Assembly: GCF_003202205.1 (NCBI RefSeq)
Contig: NZ_PDOG01000002.1
Span: 573,810 to 637,809 of the forward strand
DNA: 64,000 nt
DNA from: Halomonas sp. LBP4
GTDB taxonomy: Bacteria > Pseudomonadota > Gammaproteobacteria > Pseudomonadales > Halomonadaceae
Direction of reading: 5' to 3'
Part shown: positions 46,140 to 56,662 of the stretch, piece after piece
How the letters are laid out: the number at the start of each line of letters is the position of its first letter
Position numbering within the stretch: the stretch's first letter is position 1
Program-made: the position numbers and the translations under genes
The notes under the pieces: model-generated
Told to the model about the DNA's origin: nothing
Databases searched by the model: none
Seen by the model: only the letters and a program-made list of their open reading frames with translations

Positions 46140-46556
46140 ATGATGTCTAAGGACTTTCTCAAGAAGCTCGGTATTCTCGGCGTATCGTTCGGCCTGATGG
46201 CCAGCCCGCTGGCCTTCGCCGATTTTCACGATGAGCCCCCGGCCGATCCGGCCACCCCAGCGGATCCGGCCACCCCGGCGGATCCGGCAGCACCGGCCGA
46301 TCCGGCAGCACCGGCCGATCCCACCATGGATCCGACCACCCCGGCCGACCCTGCTGTCCCGGCTGACCCGGCCGCGCCGGCCGATCCTGGTGCACCGGCA
46401 GACGACCCCGGCTTCGGCGATGGTGGTGAGCCCATGCCAAGTCCCAGCGGCGGCGAGCAGGGCGATCCGGCTAACGATCCCATGATCGAGGAAGAAAGCG
46501 GGGAAGAAGAGGAGTGGGATAATCCCGCGGATGACGACGGGGGCAGCGGCTGGTAA
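46140..46556 (+). CDS. Exported Pro-Ala-Asp repeat protein
   Basis: A 138-residue protein with a signal peptide (about 1-27, ending SPLAFA). The following 65 residues consist of about ten tandem six-residue units of the type ADPATP/ADPAAP, and an acidic tail follows (EEESGEEEEWDNPADDD). The two adjacent ATGs (46140, 46143) follow GGAGGTG. The repeat would form an extended, proline-rich spacer that could cross or interact with the cell wall. No known domain is present; the function is unknown. It may be co-expressed with the acidic lipoprotein upstream. Confidence 0.7.
   Translation: MMSKDFLKKLGILGVSFGLMASPLAFADFHDEPPADPATPADPATPADPAAPADPAAPADPTMDPTTPADPAVPADPAAPADPGAPADDPGFGDGGEPMPSPSGGEQGDPANDPMIEEESGEEEEWDNPADDDGGSGW
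46245..46410 (+). repeat. 18-bp tandem repeats within the Pro-Ala-Asp protein gene
   Basis: About nine degenerate 18-bp units (for example CCGGCCGATCCGGCAGCA) encode the six-residue protein repeat. The unit length is a multiple of three, so copy-number change would keep the frame. Confidence 0.85.
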
Positions 46557-46772
46557 CGGCCCCGCGTCGAGCAGCGAACGATGACCGCGGAGGCTACCAG
46601 GAACAGGAGGCGTCATCGTCTCCTCCCCGGTGCCTGGCACCGGGGCACTCCAGGGATGGAGTCTTCAGGAACTAGAGTCTTTCTTGACGAACTTCTTGGC
46701 GTCGCATGGGGCGGTCGGCGGTCCCGCCGCACTCCCCCTCAGCCAGCCGCTGACCGCAATGACGCCCTTGTC

Positions 46773-46801
46773 GGCCCTTGCTCCCCGCAAGGGCCTTTTT
46801 T
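46773..46801 (+). terminator. Rho-independent terminator
   Basis: GGCCCTTGC (46773-46781) and GCAAGGGCC (46787-46795) form a 9-bp stem, followed by six T. It lies about 215 bases after the Pro-Ala-Asp repeat gene and ends transcription before the convergent regulator gene. A second hairpin, CCCCGGTG with CACCGGGG (46625-46645), lies upstream. Confidence 0.88.
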
Positions 46802-46834
46802 CGAGCCGGGACCCGCTTTCGCGGACTCGCTCTG

Positions 46835-48228
<1,394 letters not shown>

Positions 48229-48232
<4 letters not shown>

Positions 48233-49701
48233 GTCGCGTTTCCTCGTTGGCAGGTGTCGCCAGGCATGGTGTCGTCCAGCGGCAGGCCGATCTCGAAACC
48301 GGCGCCGCCCAGTTCGCTGTCGAAGACGCCGATGGTACCGCCATGATCGTTGATGATGCGATGGACCATGGAGAGGCCGAGTCCGCTGCCCTGGCCTACC
48401 GGCTTGGTGGTGAAGAAGGGATCGAACACCTTCGGCTTGTCGGCATCGAGGATGCCGAGGCCGTCATCCTCCAGCCACAGGCGCAGCTCGTCGCCCTCCA
48501 CCCGGGCGCGCAGCCGCACCCGATGGACCTCGCCGGCCTGGGCGGCGTTGCGCAGCAGGTTGGTCAGCACCTGGATCAACTGCTGACCGTTGGCCGGCAA
48601 TTGCGGCGGCGGCTCGGGCAGGTCCAGCTCCAGGCGGATGGCTTGGCGTTCCAGCTCCTCCTCGACCAGTTCCCGAGCCGACCCGACGAGGGCATCCAGC
48701 GGCAGGCTCTCCTTCTCGACGTTGTGGCGACGCCCGAGTTCCATCAGCTGACGCACGATCTCGACGATGCGGTCCACTTCGCCGCGGATGCGTGAGAGGC
48801 GCGCCCGCTCGTCGCCGCCGATTGCCTCGTGCCGGGCCAGGCGCTGGGCCTGGCCTTTGATCACGGTGAGCGGGGCGCCGATCTCGTGGGCCACGCCGGC
48901 GGCCAACACCCCCAGCTCGGCGAGCTTGCGGGACTTGCGCAGCCGCTTCTCCAGCTCGATCTCCTTGAGTCGACGCGCCTCGATGTCGGCGTCCTTCTCG
49001 GCCATGGCATCGAGCATGCCGTTGAGGGCGCCGGCCAGGCGGCGGTACTCCTGGGGGCCGCCGATCACCGCGCGCTGGCGACGGTCGCCTTCCTCGACCC
49101 GGGCCATCACCGCCAGCAGGCGGTTGAGCGGCTGTTCGATATGGCGACGGAAGCCCCACCAGATGCTGAACACGATGCCGGCGGCGCCGATGACGAAGAC
49201 CAGCACCGCCAGCAGGCTGATGAAGCCGGTGTAGTTCTCGATGCCGGTATTGAGCCGGTTGACCTGCAGCACGCCGCGGGTCTCGCCGTCGGGCGTGGTC
49301 AACGGCAGCAGGGCCGAGTAGTAGGTCCAGCCATCGTGCTGGCGATAATGGCCGGAGAGCTCGCCGGAGTCGACCACGGCGCGGATGTCATCGGCGTCGA
49401 ACAGGGCCCTGCCGAGGCCCAGGCCGTAGATCTCCTCGCCTTCGGTGTCGAAGACGTAGGCGCCGTAGATGCGGTGGAAGGAGAAGGCGGAGTGCAACGA
49501 CTCCTGTAGCGACTCCGGGGTGTCGCGTTCCAGGGCATAGCCCAGCGAGGTGCCGATGGCATGGGTGATGATCTGGACCTCGGTCTGCAGCTTGGAGCGC
49601 ACGTTGTCTTCCAGCGACTTGATCGCGACCAGGCTGAAGACCACCAGGATGAAGAACATCGGCACGATGACCGTGAGAATGATGATGTTGCGCAGGCGCA
49701 T
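48229..49701 (-). CDS. Membrane sensor histidine kinase
   Basis: A 490-residue kinase. Spans at about residues 5-27 and 160-183 flank a periplasmic domain of about 130 residues. Then come a HAMP linker (about 185-240) and a dimerisation domain with phospho-acceptor His272 in VAHEIGAPLTVI. The ATPase domain has NLLRNAAQAG (N box), DDGLGI (G1) and GQGSGLGLSMV (G2). It forms a two-component pair with the overlapping downstream NtrC-type regulator. The periplasmic signal is unknown. Confidence 0.94.
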
Positions 49702-49728
49702 GGCGTATCCGGTCGGGTGGGCGGAGGA

Positions 49729-50871
49729 TCAGTCGGCCGGCACCAGCCGGTAGAGACCGCCGCGCGCATCGTCCTCGAGCAGGTAGAGGTAGCCGTCATG
49801 CCCCTGGCGCACGTCGCGGATGCGGCCGATCTGGCCGTCGAGGATCACCTCGCTGCTGACCGAGCCGTCTTCCGCCAGGCGCAGGCGCTCGAGCCGTTCG
49901 CTGAGCAGGCCACCGGCCAGCAGGTCGCCCTGCCACGCCGGAAAGGCGTCGCTGGTCACCTCGGCCAGCCCGGAAGGGGCGAAACGCCCGTCGAAGACGT
50001 GCACCGGGTCGCGCATCCCGGGGGCGCTGTCACGACCGATGCGCTTGTCGCTCGTGTAGGCGAAGCCCAGGGAGACCTCGGGCCAGCCGTAGTTCTCGCC
50101 GGGTTCGAGGCGGTTGAGCTCGTCGCCGGTGCGTGGCCCGTGCTCCGTCGACCAGATGGTGCCGTCCGTGGCGACCGTCAGCCCCTGGGGGTTGCGGTTG
50201 CCGAGGGTGTAGAGCGCGTCGAGGGTCGCCTCATCGTCGACGAAGGGGTTGTCCTCGGGCACGCCACCGGTCTCGGTCAGGCGCAGGATGCTGCCGGCAT
50301 GGTCGCCACCGTCCTGGGCCCGTTCGGGGCTGCCGCGCTCGCCGATGCTCATCAACAGGCTGCCGTCGGGTAGCCAGGCGAGTCGCGAGCCGTAGTGCCG
50401 GCCGGGGTCGGAATAGCGGTCCTGGACGAACACTTCCTCGACCTCGACCAGCGCCTCGCCGTCGAGCCTGGCGCGGCTCAGGGTGGTGGCGGTGCCGCCG
50501 CGGCCGGCCTGGCTCCAGGTGAAGTAGACCCAGTCGTGGTCGCCATCCCCGTATTGCGGGTGCAGCACCACATCGAGCAGGCCGCCCTGACCCCGGGCAT
50601 TGACCTCGGGCACGCCGTCGAGGCGGGTGATCTCGCCGGTCTCGTCGACCAGTGCCAGCCCGCCGGGACGCTCGCTGACCAGGTAGCGGCCATCGGGCAG
50701 CAGGGCCATGGCCCAGGGGTGCTCGAGGCCGGAAGCGATGCGCTCCAGACGCAGCTCATGGTGTTCGGTGGCGATGCGTTCCTCGATCACCTCGACCGCC
50801 TGAACCTGGGTGGCAGTCACGGCACCGACCAGCAGCAGGGTGGTGGGCAACAGCTTGAATGACGGGTGCAT
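49729..50871 (-). CDS. PQQ-dependent sugar (aldose) dehydrogenase family protein, exported
   Basis: A 380-residue six-bladed propeller of the soluble glucose-dehydrogenase/YliI type, with a signal peptide (about 1-25, ending TQVQAVE). Typical segments are LEHPWAMALLPDGRYLVSERPG, GGLLDVVLHPQY, GNRNPQGLTV, TEHGPRTGDELNRLEPGENYGWPEV and PSGLAEVTSDAFPAWQGDLL. The family oxidises aldoses in the periplasm with PQQ and calcium; the substrate here is unknown. The ATG at 50871 (MHPSFKLLP) begins the signal peptide. It lies 27 bases upstream of the histidine kinase gene on the same strand. Confidence 0.9.
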   Translation of the reverse strand: MHPSFKLLPTTLLLVGAVTATQVQAVEVIEERIATEHHELRLERIASGLEHPWAMALLPDGRYLVSERPGGLALVDETGEITRLDGVPEVNARGQGGLLDVVLHPQYGDGDHDWVYFTWSQAGRGGTATTLSRARLDGEALVEVEEVFVQDRYSDPGRHYGSRLAWLPDGSLLMSIGERGSPERAQDGGDHAGSILRLTETGGVPEDNPFVDDEATLDALYTLGNRNPQGLTVATDGTIWSTEHGPRTGDELNRLEPGENYGWPEVSLGFAYTSDKRIGRDSAPGMRDPVHVFDGRFAPSGLAEVTSDAFPAWQGDLLAGGLLSERLERLRLAEDGSVSSEVILDGQIGRIRDVRQGHDGYLYLLEDDARGGLYRLVPAD

Positions 50872-50988
50872 TCCGTTCTCCCCTCGGTGGTTGTCCATTA
50901 CGGCTCGGCTTCCCTGTACCAGCATAGCGACTCTGATACGGACTCCCGGGTGAGCGTGGTGTTCCCCCGGTGGGCAGAATGGCGGCGG

Positions 50989-51864
50989 TTACATCAGGAT
51001 CGCCAGCAGGACCGGCAGGTAGAACAGCGACAGCAGGGTCGAGCAGAACACCAGGCTGGCCACATACGCCGGTTCGCGCCCGGCACGCTGGGCGAAGAGG
51101 TAGTTGAACACCGCCACCGGCATGCTCATCTGCAGCACCAGGATGCCCAGGGCCAGGGGCGGCAGGCCGAGCAGCCGGCCGATGCCCCAGGCCACCAGGG
51201 CCGCCGCGGGGATGCGCAGCAGGCTGAAGCCGATGCCCGACTTGAGGTTCCTGACCTGGATGCTGGCCAGCGACACGCCGAGGGTGATCAGCATCAAGGG
51301 CACGGTGAAGCCGGAGATCAGGTCGACGCTGTTGTGCAGCCACAGCGGCAGCCGGGTATCGGTGAGCAACAGGGCCAGCGAGATCAGGATGGCGTAGACG
51401 GTGGGGGTCTTCACCAGGGTCCTCAGCGGATTGCCGCGGCTGGCGAGCACGCTGCCCACGGTGAACTGGAACAGCGAGACGGTCACCATCACGGTGATGC
51501 CGAAGGCGAAGCCCGCGCTGCCGAAGGCGTAGAGCACCACCGGCAGCCCCATGTTGCCGGTGTTCGGGTACATGGTGGGGGCCAGCAGCACCCGCCAGTC
51601 GCGTTTCAGCAGCCAGGCGAGCAAGAAGGCCAGGCCCGCCATGGCGATGATGACCAGGGCGGTGGCCAGCATGGTACGCCCGAAGCTGCCGGCATCGATC
51701 TCGGCGTCGGCGAGCGAGGCCAGGACCAGCGCCGGCGTGCCGATGTTGAAGACCAGCCGGGTGACGAACTCCACCGGATAGGGGTGGCCGAGGCGGATCC
51801 AGGTGAAGCCCAGCCCGGCGCCGGCCAGCACCGGGGCCATGACGGCAAAGAGTTCGGCGAACAT
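50989..51864 (-). CDS. AEC-family carrier (auxin efflux/malate permease type)
   Basis: A 291-residue membrane carrier with about 10 spans in two halves. The family marks are NTGNMGLPVVLYAFG (about residues 105-119) and LQMSMPVAVFNYLFAQRAG near the end. AEC proteins export or exchange small organic anions; the substrate is not predictable. The ATG at 51864 (MFAELFAVMAP) has AAGGAC upstream. Confidence 0.9.
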   Translation of the reverse strand: MFAELFAVMAPVLAGAGLGFTWIRLGHPYPVEFVTRLVFNIGTPALVLASLADAEIDAGSFGRTMLATALVIIAMAGLAFLLAWLLKRDWRVLLAPTMYPNTGNMGLPVVLYAFGSAGFAFGITVMVTVSLFQFTVGSVLASRGNPLRTLVKTPTVYAILISLALLLTDTRLPLWLHNSVDLISGFTVPLMLITLGVSLASIQVRNLKSGIGFSLLRIPAAALVAWGIGRLLGLPPLALGILVLQMSMPVAVFNYLFAQRAGREPAYVASLVFCSTLLSLFYLPVLLAILM

Positions 51865-52021
51865 CGAGTGTCCTTGCGAGAGGGGAAGCCCACCATTGTC
51901 GTGAATCGGCGAGTGGCGATGCAAGCGCCGGGCCGCGCCCGGAAGCCGAAGCGGCGCGCGACATTGGTGGAGGCGGGCGACTCTCCGTTAAGCTGGTCTC
52001 CTTGTCGACAAGGAAACACCC

Positions 52022-53827
<1,806 letters not shown>

Positions 53828-53829
53828 GG

Positions 53830-54080
53830 CCCTGTGGGGTCAGACCCTGAGGCCTCCCCAGAAATATTTCAGCATTATCAATGCATTGGGCATGGGTGGG
53901 AGGGAGGCTGCCAGCGCTGCCGGTCCCTATGGGGTCAGACCCCGGCGGCGTCGAATCCGCTCGCCCCGTGCCTATGACAGGCCCGACAACTCGGCCGGAG
54001 TCTGACCCCATAGGGCCGGGCCTCGGCGTCATTTTCTGCGAAGGTGCCGCCATCATCGAGATATTCGTGGGGAGGCCGCA
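53830..54080. mobile_element. Nested inverted-repeat element (MITE/REP-like)
   Basis: About 250 bases with no coding capacity and two nested inverted-repeat pairs. Inner: CCCTATGGGGTCAGAC (53925-53940) and its exact complement (54000-54015), extendable to about 20 bp with one gap. Outer: GGCCTCCCCA (53851-53860) and its complement (54068-54077), with adjoining similarity GAAATAT/CGAATAT. GGGGTCAGAC also occurs a third time at 53836-53845. This symmetry is typical of a non-autonomous mobile or REP-type sequence moved in trans. No transposase is present in the window. Confidence 0.7.
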
Positions 54081-54092
54081 GGCTCCGGGAGG

Positions 54093-54686
54093 CTACTGCC
54101 GAACCAGCATGGCATCGAGACTGACCGGCACCTCGTCGCCGATCCGCTCGTAGCCGAGTAGCAGCAGGATCGAGCGCAGGGTGGGGTCGGCCATCAGCTC
54201 CTGGCCGTCCAGCGCCACCCGCTCGGCGTTGGTCACCCGGATCCGGTCGGCGGATTCCCGGGTGAAGCGCACCGCCAGCGGCTCCGTGCGCGTGGCATGG
54301 CCCGACTGCACCGAGAGCTCGAGCACCTCCACCAGCGAGTCGCCGACGGCCAGTTGCTCGAGTTGCTCAGGCGGGAAGCGGGTAGTCAGGGTGGCCAGGG
54401 GGCGTTCGGTGAGGCCCGAGAGCCAGGGCGGCAGCGGTCCCAGCTTCTCGATCACGTCGCTCTGGTTCAGCCGCAGCGGCAGCTCCAGAGCGCCGCTGGC
54501 ATCGGCGCTGCCGGCCAGCCGGCGCACCTCGTGATGGCGGGGGACCGGCCCGTCGGGGCCGATCTGCACCACCGTCGCCGCCACCCGCGACTGCGCCGGG
54601 TCCAGCTCCCACGCCGCCACGGCCGGCAGCGCCAGCAGCAATACCGCACCAAGCCCCATGCCGAGGCCAAGAAGTCGTTTCGTCAC
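54093..54686 (-). CDS. YceI-like exported protein
   Basis: A 197-residue protein with a signal peptide (about 1-24, ending PAVAAWEL). It starts the mature domain like YceI proteins (WELDPAQSRVA), which are lipocalin-like isoprenoid-binding proteins. The following strands (LELPLRLNQSDVIEK, DSLVEVLELSVQSG) fit the fold only loosely, so the assignment is tentative. The GTG at 54686 is chosen because TGGAG lies upstream and the basic signal-peptide start (TKRLL) follows. Its promoter side faces the tRNA gene. Confidence 0.55.
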   Translation of the reverse strand: MTKRLLGLGMGLGAVLLLALPAVAAWELDPAQSRVAATVVQIGPDGPVPRHHEVRRLAGSADASGALELPLRLNQSDVIEKLGPLPPWLSGLTERPLATLTTRFPPEQLEQLAVGDSLVEVLELSVQSGHATRTEPLAVRFTRESADRIRVTNAERVALDGQELMADPTLRSILLLLGYERIGDEVPVSLDAMLVRQ

Positions 54687-54843
54687 CAGGAAATCTCCAG
54701 AGGGTGCCATGTCTGGCATGAAGACACGCGAACGGGCAGGAAGTGCCCAACGGGGTGGAAGACGAGCGCCACGCGCCTTGGGTCTGGCCTCGCTCCGTGG
54801 CATTCGCTATCATACGGCAGCGCTGTTCGGCGCTTTCCGGAAA

Positions 54844-54920
54844 GGGCCTATAGCTCAGTTGGTTAGAGCAGAGGACTCATAATCCTTTGGTCGCTGGTTC
54901 GAGTCCAGCTGGGCCCACCA
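54844..54920 (+). tRNA. tRNA with CAU anticodon (tRNA-Ile2 likely, elongator tRNA-Met possible)
   Basis: A 77-base gene including the encoded CCA. The acceptor stem GGGCCTA pairs with TGGGCCC, the D-arm is AGCTCAGTTGGTTAGAGC, and the anticodon loop CTCATAA has anticodon CAT. The T-arm is CTGGTTCGAGTCCAG. Features shared with E. coli ileX (TTGGTCGCTGGTTC region, purine-rich anticodon stem) favour the isoleucine tRNA whose C34 is modified to lysidine. Accessory genes begin directly downstream, so the 3' end may be a phage or island attachment site. Confidence 0.92.
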
Positions 54921-55126
54921 TCTCGCGGTATCGTTTCCCGCTTGCTGCCATAGCGACTCACTCGCCTCGAAGCGTCCGTGGGCTGCGGTAGGGCGACCAT
55001 GCCGTGTATGATTCCCTCGACTACTCATAATTAGCGTTCGATACGTGGGGGAAGCATCGTGGACACTGGACGTCGTGCGCAGCGGGCGGCCGTAGTGGGC
55101 TTTCAAGCTGTCAGTGAGAGCAAGTG

Positions 55127-56590
55127 ATGATGGACGAAAGCGCTCTGCAAGCCGTTCTGGAGCGTGGTGAGGACAGTCGCCATCAGTTCAAGGCAGACTT
55201 TACCAACGTCAACGCTCTGGCGTCGGAGCTGGCTTCGCTGGCCAATGGCGCCGGTGGCCGGCTCTTTATCGGCGTCACCGATGATGGCCACATTGCCGGC
55301 TTGAGCCGGCAAGATGTCGGCCGACTCAATCAGCTGATCTCCAACGCGGCCAGCCAGCATGTGCGTCCGCCGCTCAACCCCACCAGCCACAACGTCCAGA
55401 CCGAGGCAGGGTTGGTCATCGTGGTGGAGGTGCCCGAGGGCATCAACAAGCCCTACGTGGACTTGCAGGGCCGAATCTGGGTCAAGAACGGCGCCGACAA
55501 GCGCCATGTGACCGCACGCGAGGAAATGCAGCGCCTGTTTCAGCAATCCGGACTGCTCCAGGCCGATCAGGTGCCGGTGCGTGACGCCAGTACCGACGAC
55601 ATCGACGAGCGTGCCTTTGCCCGTTATTTCGAGCGTCGCTACGGCCAGAGCATCGAGCAGGCGGGCCTGCCGCCCATGCAACTGCTGGAAAACATCGACC
55701 TGGCCCGCGACGGCGTCCCCAACCTGGCCGGCATGTTGCTGTTCGGCAAGCAGCCACAGCGCCGCCTGCAGGTGTGCGAAATCACCGCCGTGGCCTTCCC
55801 AGGCACCGTGTTGTACGACAAGCAGTACCTGGATAGCGAGAACATCGATGGCCCGCTGGAGGAGCAGTACCGGCGTGCCATGGCGTTCATCAAGCGCAAC
55901 CTGCACCACGTGCAGGGCGACCGGGGGTTCAACACCCTGGGACAACTGGAGATCCCCGAAGACGCCTTCGAGGAGCTGCTGGTCAATGCCCTGATACACC
56001 GCGACTTCCTGGTCAGTGCCACCATTCGCCTGTTCGTCTTCGCCGACCGGGTGGAAATCATCAGCCCCGGTCATCTGCCGGATGCTCTGACTCCGGAACA
56101 GATCCGCGCTGGGCGCTCCAATCGTCGCAACAAGGTGCTGGCTGGCCATGCTGCCCATATCCTCCCTTACCGGGGCATGGGGACCGGCATTCCTCGTGCC
56201 CTGCATGCCTGGCCGAAGATCGACTTGATCGATGAGCGGGACAGCAACCAGTTCCGGGCGGTGGTATGGCGGTCGCAAGCAGTACAGAAGCCCGAAGACA
56301 CGACAGATCCAGCGATGGGACAAGTACCGGGCAAGTACCGGACAAGTACCGGACAAGTCACCGAGCAAGAGGCGGTGGTGCTTCAGGCGGCCATAAGTCC
56401 GGTATCGCGCGCTGTCCTACAGGAGGCAGCGGGGCTCAGCCACCGCGAGCACTTCGCCAATACGATTCTCAAGCCATTGCTGGTGCGTGGCCTGCTGGAG
56501 ATGACCATTCCCGACAAGCCTCGCAGTAGCAAGCAGCGCTACCGGCTCACAGATAAGGGACGGCAGGTGTTGGCTACCAAGCGAAAATGA
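55127..56590 (+). CDS. AlbA_2/Schlafen-type ATP-binding putative transcriptional regulator
   Basis: A 487-residue protein. The N-terminal AlbA_2 (Schlafen-core) domain covers about 5-125 (SRHQFKADF, LASLANGAGGRLFIGVTDDG, YVDLQGRIWVKNGADKR). The central part (about 280-400) is an HATPase_c_4-type domain with EELLVNALIHRDF, RVEIISPGHLP and YRGMGTGIPR. A winged-helix C-terminus follows (HFANTILKPLLVRGLLEMTIP). The linker at residues about 398-412 is encoded by an 11-bp tandem repeat. A GTG at 55124 and a second ATG at 55130 are also possible starts. Such proteins are frequent in genomic islands near defence genes; targets are unknown. It is the first gene after the tRNA. Confidence 0.82.
   Translation: MMDESALQAVLERGEDSRHQFKADFTNVNALASELASLANGAGGRLFIGVTDDGHIAGLSRQDVGRLNQLISNAASQHVRPPLNPTSHNVQTEAGLVIVVEVPEGINKPYVDLQGRIWVKNGADKRHVTAREEMQRLFQQSGLLQADQVPVRDASTDDIDERAFARYFERRYGQSIEQAGLPPMQLLENIDLARDGVPNLAGMLLFGKQPQRRLQVCEITAVAFPGTVLYDKQYLDSENIDGPLEEQYRRAMAFIKRNLHHVQGDRGFNTLGQLEIPEDAFEELLVNALIHRDFLVSATIRLFVFADRVEIISPGHLPDALTPEQIRAGRSNRRNKVLAGHAAHILPYRGMGTGIPRALHAWPKIDLIDERDSNQFRAVVWRSQAVQKPEDTTDPAMGQVPGKYRTSTGQVTEQEAVVLQAAISPVSRAVLQEAAGLSHREHFANTILKPLLVRGLLEMTIPDKPRSSKQRYRLTDKGRQVLATKRK
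56319..56358 (+). repeat. 11-bp tandem repeat in the AlbA-type gene
   Basis: Three full units (GACAAGTACCG, GGCAAGTACCG, GACAAGTACCG) and a partial fourth (GACAAGT) lie head to tail. Eleven is not a multiple of three, so gain or loss of one unit would shift the reading frame and truncate the C-terminal winged helix. Confidence 0.85.
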
Positions 56591-56662
56591 GCTTAATGAA
56601 AGGTGATATGGCAATGAAAGCAGAATTAATTAGAAAAAATTTATAAATGGAGTTTCAGACCT

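Noticed and set aside
46245..46410. Regular short repeats that might suggest a CRISPR array
   Set aside because: The repeats are contiguous 18-bp units without spacers and encode a six-residue protein repeat in frame behind a signal peptide.
54844..54920. A direct repeat of the tRNA 3' end marking an island boundary inside the window
   Set aside because: No second copy of the tRNA 3' segment was found by reading downstream to 64000.
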